Shown piece after piece: positions 9,100-16,986 of a stretch of 64,000 nucleotides of DNA. The notes below the pieces were generated by a model, which saw nothing but the letters and a program-made list of their open reading frames with translations, ran no database searches and had not been told where the DNA came from. Position numbers and translations under genes: made by a program. Where the stretch lies: NCBI RefSeq assembly GCF_000238915.1, contig NZ_BAEG01000073.1, forward strand, positions 1-64,000. The letters are read 5' to 3'. The stretch is from Arthrobacter globiformis NBRC 12137 (GTDB taxonomy: Bacteria > Actinomycetota > Actinomycetes > Actinomycetales > Micrococcaceae). Within the stretch, counting starts at the first letter, position 1. Each line of letters opens with the position of its first letter.

Positions 9100-9154
9100 G
9101 GACACGCTGCGCGTCCGGCGTGACAAGTCTGTAAAGACCGTACTTAATAGAGGC

Positions 9155-10276
9155 ATGCCTGCAACCCCTGAGCCGCGCCGCGCCGTCGTTATCGAGGATG
9201 ACCCGGACATCCGCGGACTGCTGGTCCGGGTCCTGACCAAACAGGGCTTCGAAGTCACCGAGGCCGGCGCCGGTTTCCCAGGCATCGAGGCGGTGCGGAA
9301 CACCAGGGCCGACCTGGTCACCCTGGACCTCAACCTTCCCGATCTGGACGGGCTGGAGGTCTGCAATCGGCTGCGTGAGTTCTCAGACGCGTTCATCATC
9401 ATGCTCACGGCCAGGGTGGATGAGCTGGACAAGCTCACCGGCCTGGACAACGGGGCGGACGACTACATCAACAAGCCCTTCAGCCCCCGTGAGTTCCAGT
9501 CCCGGATCAACGCGCTGTTCCGCCGTTCCCGCACCCCCGCCGCGGACGAAGCGGCCCAAAACGACCTCCGCCGCGCCGCCGAGGTGCAGCAAAGCCTGCT
9601 CCCCCGCGAGGAAGTCCGGCTGGACGGCTATGAGGTGGCTGGTGTCTTCCGCCCCTCACGCAGCGTGGGCGGCGACTTCTACGACTGGTACCAGACCCCC
9701 GGCGGGCTCCACCTGACGTTCGCCGACGCCATGGGCAAGGGTATGGGCGCCGCCCTCATCGCGGCCACCGCCCGGGCAGTCATGCGCTCGGTCCGGCACG
9801 ACCCGGACCTTGGAAATGCCTTCAACCTGGCCAGCCGTTCGATCGCCTCGGACCTGGACATCTCCGGGTCCTTCGTCACGCTTTTCCACGCCCGGCTGGA
9901 CGCCGGCTCCGGCAAAGTCAGCTATGTCGATGCCGGCCACGGCCTGGCGCTTCACCTCCAGGCCGACGGCGGTGCGCAGCGGCTTCCGTCCAGCGGCCCG
10001 CCCGTCGGAGCCTGGGGTGACGCCGACTGGACCGAAGCGGACCTGGCGCTTGCCCCCGGTGATTCGCTCGTCGTCGTCAGCGACGGCGTCCTTGACGTGT
10101 TTGGCTCCGTCGAGGAGTTCACCGACGCCGTCCGCCGGTCGACGCACGGGCAGCCCACCGCGAGGGAGGCCTGCGCCGCCCTGCTCCAACTGGCCCCGGC
10201 CGACACCGCGGAGGACGATGTCACTGCGGTCATGGTGCGCCGCCTGGCCGGGGCGGCCGGAACGGCGGCGCCGTGA
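9155..10276 (+). CDS. Response regulator fused to PP2C/SpoIIE serine phosphatase
   Basis: RsbU/HsbR-type output protein of 373 residues. Receiver domain about 9-125 with the acidic pair IEDDPD, phospho-acceptor D58 in LDLNLPDLDG, and the Lys of YINKPFSP. A short linker (DEAAQNDLRRAAEVQQSLLP) leads to a PP2C domain with metal-binding motifs SVGGDFYDW, FADAMGKGMGAAL, YVDAGHG, VVSDGVLD and the terminal EDDVTAVMV. The family dephosphorylates phosphorylated STAS proteins in partner-switching circuits. ATG at 9155 is preceded by AATAGAGG; an ATG at 9068 is in frame but lies in the repeat array. It overlaps the GT2 gene by 4 bp (GTGA). Its cognate kinase is probably the GAF histidine kinase at 16983-18251 (inference). 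Confidence 0.88.
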   Translation: MPATPEPRRAVVIEDDPDIRGLLVRVLTKQGFEVTEAGAGFPGIEAVRNTRADLVTLDLNLPDLDGLEVCNRLREFSDAFIIMLTARVDELDKLTGLDNGADDYINKPFSPREFQSRINALFRRSRTPAADEAAQNDLRRAAEVQQSLLPREEVRLDGYEVAGVFRPSRSVGGDFYDWYQTPGGLHLTFADAMGKGMGAALIAATARAVMRSVRHDPDLGNAFNLASRSIASDLDISGSFVTLFHARLDAGSGKVSYVDAGHGLALHLQADGGAQRLPSSGPPVGAWGDADWTEADLALAPGDSLVVVSDGVLDVFGSVEEFTDAVRRSTHGQPTAREACAALLQLAPADTAEDDVTAVMVRRLAGAAGTAAP

Positions 10277-12276
10277 CGCGTTTCTGGACCCGGGTGGTGG
10301 TGCTTTTAACGGTGCTCCTGGGGATCAACTACATCGCGTGGCGCTGGCTGGCCTCGCTGAACTGGGACGCCTGGTGGATCGCGGTGCCGCTCGTGGCTGC
10401 GGAGACCTACAGCCTCATCGACGTCATGCTGTTCGGCATGACCGTGTGGCGCCTGAAGATCCGCAAGGCTGCGCCGCCTCCGCCTGCCGACGCCACCGTG
10501 GACGTCTTCATCACCACGTACAACGAGCCGCTGGACCTGGTGATGACCACGGCCCTCGCCGCGAAACGCATCCGGCACCCGCACAGCACCTGGATCCTCG
10601 ACGACGGTGCCCGCCCCGAGATGCGCCGCCTCGCCGAGGAGCACGGACTGGGGTACGTCACCCGCAGCGAGGACTGGAAGAACATGCCCCGCCATGCAAA
10701 GGCGGGCAACCTGAACAACGCCCTGATGGTCACCGAAGGCGAGTTCCTGCTCATCCTCGACGCCGACCAGATCCCTGAGCCGGACATCCTCGACAAAACG
10801 CTGGGCTACTTCACCAACCCCAAGGTTGCGCTGGTGCAGACGCCCCAGTACTTCAGCAACGTCCCGGCCTCTGATCCGCTCGGGAGCCAGGCGCCGCTGT
10901 TCTACGGCCCCATCCAGCAGGGCAAGGACGGCTGGAACGCCGCTTTCTTCTGCGGATCCAACGCCATCCTCCGCCGCGAGGCCCTCATGCAGCTGGGCCT
11001 GGTGGGCTACGTCAAGGAGACGGAAAAGAGCATCCGGCGCGCCCTGGCGGCATCGCAGTCGGCCATCCGGAAGGCGCGGAAATCGGCGGATTCGGACAAC
11101 CGCCTCGTGGCGCAGATGCTCGACGAGGTGGAGGCCGCCACCCTGGAAGCCCGACGCCAGCTTGACGACGGCGAGTCGCTGAGCGAGATCACCTACCGGG
11201 TCCGCCGGAAAGTGGACCAGGCTGTCCAGGCCCTCGTCCAGGCCGACGTATCGGCACTGCAGGCAGACCTTGAGGAAATCGCCGCCATGGAACTCGCCCA
11301 CGTGGGTGATTCCGGCGTCCCGGTGGTGGCCGACGACGCCGTGCAGCGCATGTCCGCCCGGGACTGGTCCCCGCTCGGTGCCATCGAATCGGTGCAGGCG
11401 GTCCTGGACGCCCTCTCCGTGGAACGCACCGGCGAAGCCCAGCCCGTCATGCCGCTGGCCACCATCTCCGTGACCGAGGACATGGCCACCGCCATGCGCA
11501 TCCACGGAATGGGATGGGAGAGCGTGTACCACCACGAGGTCCTCGCCTACGGCCTTGCCCCGGAGGACCTCGCCACCATGCTGACGCAGCGGCTGCGCTG
11601 GGCCCAGGGCACCATCCAGGTGATGCTCCGCGAAAACCCGCTGGTGCAGCGCGGCCTCAAACTGGGCCAGCGGCTCATGTACTTCGCCACCATGTGGACG
11701 TACCTGAGCGGCTTTGCCGCGGTGATCTACTTTGCAGCCCCCATCGTCTACCTGCTGCTCGGCATCCTGCCGGTCACCAGCCTCAGCGCCGACTTCTTCA
11801 TCCGGTTCATCCCCTTCATGGTGGTCAACCAGCTGCTGTTTGCCATCGCCGGCCGCGGCATCCCCACCTGGCGCGGGCAGCAGTACAGCCTTGCGCTGTT
11901 CCCCACCTGGATCAAGGCGTGCACGACGGCGGCCCGGAACGTCTGGTTCGGACGTCCCCTTGGGTTCGCCGTCACACCCAAGGACCGCCAGACGGGCGGC
12001 CCCAGCTGGAGCCTGATCCGGCCGCAGATCGTGGTGTCCGTGCTGCTGGCCATCTCCTCGGTGGTGGGCATCGCGCGGCTTGCCGCCGGGATGTCCGAAC
12101 CGATCGGTACGCTGGTCAACGTGGCCTGGGTGGTCTTCGACCTCGTGGTCATGAGCATCCTGGTCCGGGCCGTGCTGTACAAGGGTTTTGAGGCAGATGG
12201 TTTCGAAGAGGGTTCAGGGCCGGAGAATCTTCCGGCAGAGGGTTTGATCGAAGAGAGGAAGACGGATGGATCTTAG
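10273..12276 (+). CDS. Cellulose-synthase-like family 2 glycosyltransferase with helical insert
   Basis: Processive membrane GT2 of 667 residues. Two N-terminal transmembrane helices, then a GT-A domain with ILDDG (110-112), DADQ (163-166), CGSNAILRR, TED (401-403) and the Q439-R-L-R-W443 product-binding motif, then about five transmembrane helices from 465. This is the BcsA/CslA layout. Two oddities: the segment between CGSNAILRR and TED is about 160 residues rather than the usual 25-40, and is Ala/Glu/Arg-rich and probably coiled coil; and there is no C-terminal PilZ domain, so cyclic-di-GMP control of the BcsA type is not expected. The linear glycan made is unknown; the GH26 downstream suggests mannose- or glucose-based polymer. 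GTG start overlaps the previous stop; overlaps the STAS gene by 11 bp. Confidence 0.85.
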   Translation: MTRFWTRVVVLLTVLLGINYIAWRWLASLNWDAWWIAVPLVAAETYSLIDVMLFGMTVWRLKIRKAAPPPPADATVDVFITTYNEPLDLVMTTALAAKRIRHPHSTWILDDGARPEMRRLAEEHGLGYVTRSEDWKNMPRHAKAGNLNNALMVTEGEFLLILDADQIPEPDILDKTLGYFTNPKVALVQTPQYFSNVPASDPLGSQAPLFYGPIQQGKDGWNAAFFCGSNAILRREALMQLGLVGYVKETEKSIRRALAASQSAIRKARKSADSDNRLVAQMLDEVEAATLEARRQLDDGESLSEITYRVRRKVDQAVQALVQADVSALQADLEEIAAMELAHVGDSGVPVVADDAVQRMSARDWSPLGAIESVQAVLDALSVERTGEAQPVMPLATISVTEDMATAMRIHGMGWESVYHHEVLAYGLAPEDLATMLTQRLRWAQGTIQVMLRENPLVQRGLKLGQRLMYFATMWTYLSGFAAVIYFAAPIVYLLLGILPVTSLSADFFIRFIPFMVVNQLLFAIAGRGIPTWRGQQYSLALFPTWIKACTTAARNVWFGRPLGFAVTPKDRQTGGPSWSLIRPQIVVSVLLAISSVVGIARLAAGMSEPIGTLVNVAWVVFDLVVMSILVRAVLYKGFEADGFEEGSGPENLPAEGLIEERKTDGS

Positions 12277-12598
12277 TTACGAGGTCAAGGATTCGTACGC
12301 CGAAATCAAGGCCGCCGGCCGCCTGAACATGGTGTCCGCGCCGAAGCTGCGGGAGTTCGTGGCGGACGTTGTTGCCTCGGGGTCCAGCCGGATCGTGGTG
12401 AACCTGGAGGACACCGCATTCATGGATTCCTCGGGGCTGGGAGCCCTCATCGGCTGCCTGAAGGCGGCCCGCCAGGCGGGCGGTGACCTCCGCATCGCCG
12501 CCGTCCAGCCGCAGGTGAAGATGGTCCTGGAACTGACCAGCATGGACCGCGTGCTGACGTCCTACGCCACCGCGGACGAGGCGTTCGGCAATGACTGA
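12266..12598 (+). CDS. STAS-domain anti-anti-sigma-like protein
   Basis: Single STAS domain of 110 residues, the SpoIIAA/RsbV fold. The phospho-acceptor motif is MDSSGLGALIG with Ser55/Ser56. In known circuits a STAS protein is phosphorylated by an RsbW-like kinase and dephosphorylated by a PP2C phosphatase; both are encoded beside it. Its 5' end overlaps the GT2 gene by 11 bp and its 3' end overlaps the kinase gene by 8 bp, which implies matched expression. No sigma factor is encoded nearby, so the partner could be the glycosyltransferase itself, perhaps its helical insert (inference). Confidence 0.9.
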   Translation: MDLSYEVKDSYAEIKAAGRLNMVSAPKLREFVADVVASGSSRIVVNLEDTAFMDSSGLGALIGCLKAARQAGGDLRIAAVQPQVKMVLELTSMDRVLTSYATADEAFGND

Positions 12599-13019
12599 CG
12601 TCCTGGCCCGCCGGAGCTTCCGGAACGTGGCAACGCCCGAGGCCGTCGATGCCGTGCACGGCCAGCTGGACGACCTCTGGGAGGACGCCCCGTTCGTCCC
12701 GGACATGGACCGGATGACGTTCGCCACCGCCGTGATCGAGGCCGCCGCCAACGTGGTCCAGCACGCGGAGCCGGAGTCAGCAGACCCGGTGGAACTCGGC
12801 GTGGACATCTGCATCCGCCAGACCAGCCTGCAGGCCGAGGTCAGCGCCTTCGGCGCCGCCAGCCCGGCGATCGACGACGGCGATCCCGCCATGCCCGGCG
12901 AGGAAGCCGAGTCGGGACGCGGGCTGGCGCTGATCCGTGCGCTGGTCACCACAGTGACGTTCACCCGGCAGGACGGAACAAACACCTGGGTCCTGTCGCG
13001 GGAGCCCATCGGCTCCTGA
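12591..13019 (+). CDS. RsbW/SpoIIAB-like ATP-binding serine kinase
   Basis: GHKL-type ATPase domain alone, 142 residues. The N box is VIEAAANVVQHAE (Glu50, Asn54) and the G2 region is ESGRGLALIRALV. That matches HATPase_c_2 anti-sigma kinases, which bind and phosphorylate STAS partners. It overlaps the STAS gene by 8 bp. The product should be a small cytosolic kinase that completes the partner-switching trio with the phosphatase at 9155 and the STAS protein at 12266. Confidence 0.87.
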   Translation: MTDVLARRSFRNVATPEAVDAVHGQLDDLWEDAPFVPDMDRMTFATAVIEAAANVVQHAEPESADPVELGVDICIRQTSLQAEVSAFGAASPAIDDGDPAMPGEEAESGRGLALIRALVTTVTFTRQDGTNTWVLSREPIGS

Positions 13020-13096
13020 CCGCTGCGCGAATCCTTCGCTGATGCTGCGCTCCTGCAGCGCCTAGGCCAAGAACTTGACGGTACCTTGAGCTGACT

Positions 13097-14398
13097 ATGA
13101 GACTGCCCAAGTTACTCGCCACTGTCCTCGCTGCCCTGTGCCTAGCCCTGCCGGCCAGCATTACAGCGGCCGGCACACCTGCGCAGGCCGCCCCGGCCGC
13201 CATCACACTCGACCCGGCATCCGGGCCCGCCGGCACCACCGTCACCGTGACCGGGACGGGCTTCCCGAAGAAGAGCCCGGGAACGCTCAGCGCCGGGGCC
13301 AATGCGGTTCCCTTCACGGCCAGCGCATCCGGCTACTTCACGGCTGCGCTTGTCATTCCAGAGAGCGCCGATCCGGTGGTTCCCGTAACCGCCGCCTCCG
13401 GCAGGGTGAGTGCTTCGGCCCCGTTCACCCTCACGTACAGCTCCCCCTCTGCCGCCGATCCTGCTCCTGAGCCCGCCCCCGCGGCCGCCCCGGAAGACGG
13501 GTCGGCAACATCGACGGCGCCGTCAGCACCGCAGCCCGGCACGTCCCTCCTCCGGTTCGGGGTGGGCACACCCGGCGGGCCGCTGGCTTCGGCGGAACTC
13601 GACGAGGTGGCCGCACTGGCCGGGGAGGCGCCGTCGGTCATCCTGTCCTACAAGGATTTCAACCAGGCGCCGCCGCTCGCCGAACTTGAGGCAGCCCGGA
13701 GCCGCGGGGCGATGGTCCTGCTGACGTGGGAGCCGTGGGCCTGGGGCGGAGGCACGTCCCAGCCCGCCTACGCGCTGGACCGCATCACCGCCGGCGACTT
13801 CGATCCCTACCTGCGGCAGTGGGGGCAGGCCCTGGCAACCTGGGGCCATCCCGTGATGCTGCGCTTCGGCCACGAGATGAACGGCAACTGGTACCCGTGG
13901 TCGGAACAGCTCAACGGGAACGGCCCGGGGGACTATGTTGCCGCGTGGCGGCACGTCCACGACGTCGTGGCCTCCACTGGCGCCGCAAACGTCACCTGGG
14001 TGTGGAACCCGAATGTGCCGTACTGGGGCTCCGCTCCGCTGACTGCCCTCTACCCCGGCGCCACCTACGTGGACGCGGTGGCACTCGACGGCTACAACTG
14101 GGGCACGTCAGCGTCCTGGAGCACGTGGGTCTCGCCGTCCCAGCTGTTCGGGCAGGGCCTGGCAGAACTCCGCGGCCTGGCTCCCGGCAAGCAGATCCTC
14201 ATCGGCGAGACGTCCGCCGCGGAGCAGGGCGGGTCGAAGGCCGAATGGGCGACGTCCCTGGTGGGCTACCTGGCCGCCCAGGGGGATGTCACGGCTTTGA
14301 CCTGGTTCCACTTCAACAAGGAGACAGACTGGCGGATCAACAGCAGCACAGCCGCGGCGGACGCGCTGCGCAGCGCCCTGGCCGCCCGCCGGGGCTAG
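13097..14398 (+). CDS. Secreted GH26-family glycoside hydrolase
   Basis: Exported hydrolase of 433 residues. A Sec signal peptide (LLATVLAALCLALPASITAA) ends near AQA-AP, then an IPT-like beta domain (about 34-115), a Pro/Ala linker, and a GH26 catalytic domain 150-430. The acid/base is E260 in RFGHEMNGNWYPW and the nucleophile E371 in ILIGETSAAEQ; both are intact. GH26 enzymes are mainly beta-mannanases, with some beta-1,3/1,4-glucanases. In polysaccharide synthesis operons such enzymes usually trim or release the polymer. It follows the partner-switch kinase by 77 bp in the same direction; that gap contains TTGACG and a small GCGC-loop-GCGC hairpin, so partial independent expression is possible. 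Confidence 0.88.
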   Translation: MRLPKLLATVLAALCLALPASITAAGTPAQAAPAAITLDPASGPAGTTVTVTGTGFPKKSPGTLSAGANAVPFTASASGYFTAALVIPESADPVVPVTAASGRVSASAPFTLTYSSPSAADPAPEPAPAAAPEDGSATSTAPSAPQPGTSLLRFGVGTPGGPLASAELDEVAALAGEAPSVILSYKDFNQAPPLAELEAARSRGAMVLLTWEPWAWGGGTSQPAYALDRITAGDFDPYLRQWGQALATWGHPVMLRFGHEMNGNWYPWSEQLNGNGPGDYVAAWRHVHDVVASTGAANVTWVWNPNVPYWGSAPLTALYPGATYVDAVALDGYNWGTSASWSTWVSPSQLFGQGLAELRGLAPGKQILIGETSAAEQGGSKAEWATSLVGYLAAQGDVTALTWFHFNKETDWRINSSTAAADALRSALAARRG

Positions 14399-14444
14399 GG
14401 CGCCGGCGCCCGCCGTGCCCACCCCGGCACGGCCCGCCGGCGCC
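14399..14444. terminator. Convergent terminator hairpin
   Basis: GGCGCCGGCG...CGCCGGCGCC outer arms with an inner GCCGTGCC...GGCACGGC stem and a CACCCC loop. It lies exactly between the convergent GH26 and GH26-OpgC genes and begins one base after the GH26 stop. No T-tract on either side. Confidence 0.65.
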
Positions 14445-14460
14445 AACGGGGTGAGCCCCG

Positions 14461-16986
14461 TCAGGTGGGGATGACGCGGAAGAGGAAGCGGGTCCGGACC
14501 ATGACCCAGAGCAGCGCCAGGATCACCGCATAGGCGGCGGTGTTGAACAGCACCCGGCCCTCCTGCAGGGCCGGGATGTTGGCGACGACGGCGATCAGGG
14601 CCACGTGAATGATGAAGACATACAGCGTGGCCCGGCCCAGCGGGATGAGGAACCAGCCCAGCGCCCGGTGGACCGGCTTCCAGTACGCCGTCAGCAGCGC
14701 ATAGATCGCGACCACCAGCACCAGGACGTTCAGCAGCCGTCCCACTCCGAGGTAGGTCCGGCCGAAGTAGGCGTCATACAGCGCCCGGTAGCCCGTGTCC
14801 GGCAGGATGGCCACGCGGACGTCGAAGCTGTTGGCCAGGTAGGGGTTGCCCCAGGCCAGGAACGCGAAGGCCGCCGCCAACACGGTGCACACCACCACCA
14901 CCCACGAATGGGCGGACAGCCAGCCGATGATCCGGCGCCGGTGGTAGCCGGCCACCATGCCGACGATGAACAGCACCTGCCACACCAGCAGCGGGAAGGA
15001 ATCCTCGAATTCGGAGGGAAGGAGCCGGATCCGGAAGACGGCCCCGGCCGCGTACAGCGCCGTGGTGGCCGCCAGCACCCACAGCACCTTTCCCCGCGAC
15101 AGGGCCCAGAGGACCAGCGGGCTGGCCAGGAGCAGGATCACGTACAGGCCCATCACGTTGAACTGCCAGGGGCCGAACTGCAGCAGCAGAATGCCCGGGA
15201 TGACCTCCGGCGCCACCGGGAAGTGCAGCAGCGAGTCCATTCCGGCGTACAGGTCGTAGGAGCGGCCCGCTCCGCCGCGTCCGGCCGCCCCCGTGCCCTG
15301 GTCCACGAAGGAGGTCAGGGTGTCCGCGTTGATCGCGGGAACCAGGGATATCAGGAACACTCCGATCAGTACCACGAGCGCCGTGGCGTAGAGCTTGCCG
15401 GCGCGTTTGGTGGTGTGGTCAACCACGTCACCAAAGTTGTCCTTCACCCGGGGTCCGAACACCATGCCCAACACCAGCCCCGAAAAGAGCACAAAGAGCT
15501 CCGCTCCGGAGACGAAGCCCACAGCCTCCTGGGTGAGCAGCTGGAACAACGAGGTCATGCCCACGTGGTTGACCACCACGAACACGATGGCGAGGCCGCG
15601 CAGGAAGTCCACCCGGGAATCACGCGGGGAGGGGTCGCCGTACGCCCAGCCCGCTGCCCGGGGCAGAAAGCGCGGAAGCAGCCAAAGCAAGCTGACGACG
15701 GCGGCCAGGACAGCCGCCGTCGTCCACGCACCGACTCCGCCGAGGACTTTCCCAACACCGTCTGAATCGTCCCCGGCCAGGTTGCCGCGGGCCGTCACCG
15801 GCCCGGTGACCAGCGCTGAGTGCGCCAGCCGCGCGCCCACTGCCGCGGCGATGCCGGGCTGGCCCGTCAGCCGCCAGTCGATGGCCGCCACCCCGGTCTC
15901 CCGGGTACTGGTCCGTTCGTCCCAGACAATGGCGCCGATGTTCCCGAACCGCTCCGAAGATGCCAGGTCGAGCACCTGGTTCCACCAGGCCAGTTTGATC
16001 TCCGGTTCCGCCGCGCCGCCGGTGGTGGAGCTGAAGAATGCGGCAGTCTGCAGCATCAGCGGCTTGCTGCGGCCCTGCACGTAGTCCGCGTAGAAGTCGC
16101 CGTAGCCGCCGCGGCCATCGCTGCCGGTGAGCATGGCCGCCAGCTCGCCGTCGGCCGGAAGTGTGTTGACGGCGGAGGCGCCGCCGGTGTCGTCATGATA
16201 GGCGCCCAGTCCGGACCACTCCACGGCGTCGTCACCGGGGTAGTACGGCGCGTAGGCATCATCGGTGCCGTCCCAGCGGCCGTCGCCGTTGGTGTCCAGC
16301 AGCCTGAACCCGTCCGATCCCTGGACGGGAGCGTTGCGGTTCCGCTCGAACGGGTAGTCGCGGCCCAGGAAGGGCTGCCATACCATGACGGTGCCCGCGT
16401 CGTCCCGGGTTTTGAAGGCTTTGGCCACGGCCCGGAATGCCTTCTTGTACGCCTCCGGCTGCTGGCCCCAGGAGACCCAGCTGGTGTTCATGTCCGGCGC
16501 GAACCTGATGTACAGCTTGCCCCGGAAGCCGTTGCTGAGCTGCTCCACTGTCCGGGCAAACGCTGCTGCGTCGTCGGCGGACACCTGGTCCATGGACCGG
16601 GAGGGCTTGACCGTCAGCAGGGCATGGGCTCCCTGCGCGTCGCTTTGCCGGAAAAACGCGCGAATGTGGACCTTCTCGGATTCCTGCAGCCGGAGGGCGA
16701 TGTCGTGGCCGAAGATGGCCGGCACCGAACCCAGCCGCTCCGCGAAGCCGGCGGCGCTGTCCTTGCCCCATTCCAGAGCTGCGCCGAAGAGCGGCCCCTC
16801 CCCGGCGGCCCCATTCTTCACTGTGCCCGCCTCGACCACAGCGCCCGCCTTCTCCGCGGTGTCTGCGTTGCATACGGCGCCCGGGCTGGCAAGAGCAAGG
16901 CCGGCCGGCAGGAGGACGAGCATGAGCGCCAGCAGAATGGCGGCGCCGGCCCGGAGCGGGCCGCGCCCCGGCGCAGTGCCGCTCAC
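14461..16986 (-). CDS. Degenerate GH26-like domain fused to OpgC-type membrane acyltransferase
   Basis: Fusion protein of 841 residues. After a signal or anchor helix (AAILLALMLVLLPAGLALA), residues 65-385 resemble GH26 but the catalytic glutamates are gone: the HEMNG site reads RFAPDMNTSW and the GET site reads PLMLQTAAF. An EF-hand or dockerin-like loop DTNGDGRWDGTDD (231-243) is inserted. A transmembrane helix at 420-440 leads to an acyltransferase domain (DSRVDFLRGLAIVFVVVNHVG, then about ten helices), similar to OpgC, which O-acylates exported glucans. I infer a glycan-binding pseudoenzyme presenting polymer to the acyltransferase. GTG start overlaps the kinase stop (GTGA). Confidence 0.8.
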   Translation of the reverse strand: MSGTAPGRGPLRAGAAILLALMLVLLPAGLALASPGAVCNADTAEKAGAVVEAGTVKNGAAGEGPLFGAALEWGKDSAAGFAERLGSVPAIFGHDIALRLQESEKVHIRAFFRQSDAQGAHALLTVKPSRSMDQVSADDAAAFARTVEQLSNGFRGKLYIRFAPDMNTSWVSWGQQPEAYKKAFRAVAKAFKTRDDAGTVMVWQPFLGRDYPFERNRNAPVQGSDGFRLLDTNGDGRWDGTDDAYAPYYPGDDAVEWSGLGAYHDDTGGASAVNTLPADGELAAMLTGSDGRGGYGDFYADYVQGRSKPLMLQTAAFFSSTTGGAAEPEIKLAWWNQVLDLASSERFGNIGAIVWDERTSTRETGVAAIDWRLTGQPGIAAAVGARLAHSALVTGPVTARGNLAGDDSDGVGKVLGGVGAWTTAAVLAAVVSLLWLLPRFLPRAAGWAYGDPSPRDSRVDFLRGLAIVFVVVNHVGMTSLFQLLTQEAVGFVSGAELFVLFSGLVLGMVFGPRVKDNFGDVVDHTTKRAGKLYATALVVLIGVFLISLVPAINADTLTSFVDQGTGAAGRGGAGRSYDLYAGMDSLLHFPVAPEVIPGILLLQFGPWQFNVMGLYVILLLASPLVLWALSRGKVLWVLAATTALYAAGAVFRIRLLPSEFEDSFPLLVWQVLFIVGMVAGYHRRRIIGWLSAHSWVVVVCTVLAAAFAFLAWGNPYLANSFDVRVAILPDTGYRALYDAYFGRTYLGVGRLLNVLVLVVAIYALLTAYWKPVHRALGWFLIPLGRATLYVFIIHVALIAVVANIPALQEGRVLFNTAAYAVILALLWVMVRTRFLFRVIPT

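Noticed and set aside
10273-12276. Annotation as cellulose synthase BcsA
   Set aside because: Motifs fit the wider family, but there is no PilZ domain, no BcsB-like partner and a large insert, so the product cannot be called cellulose.
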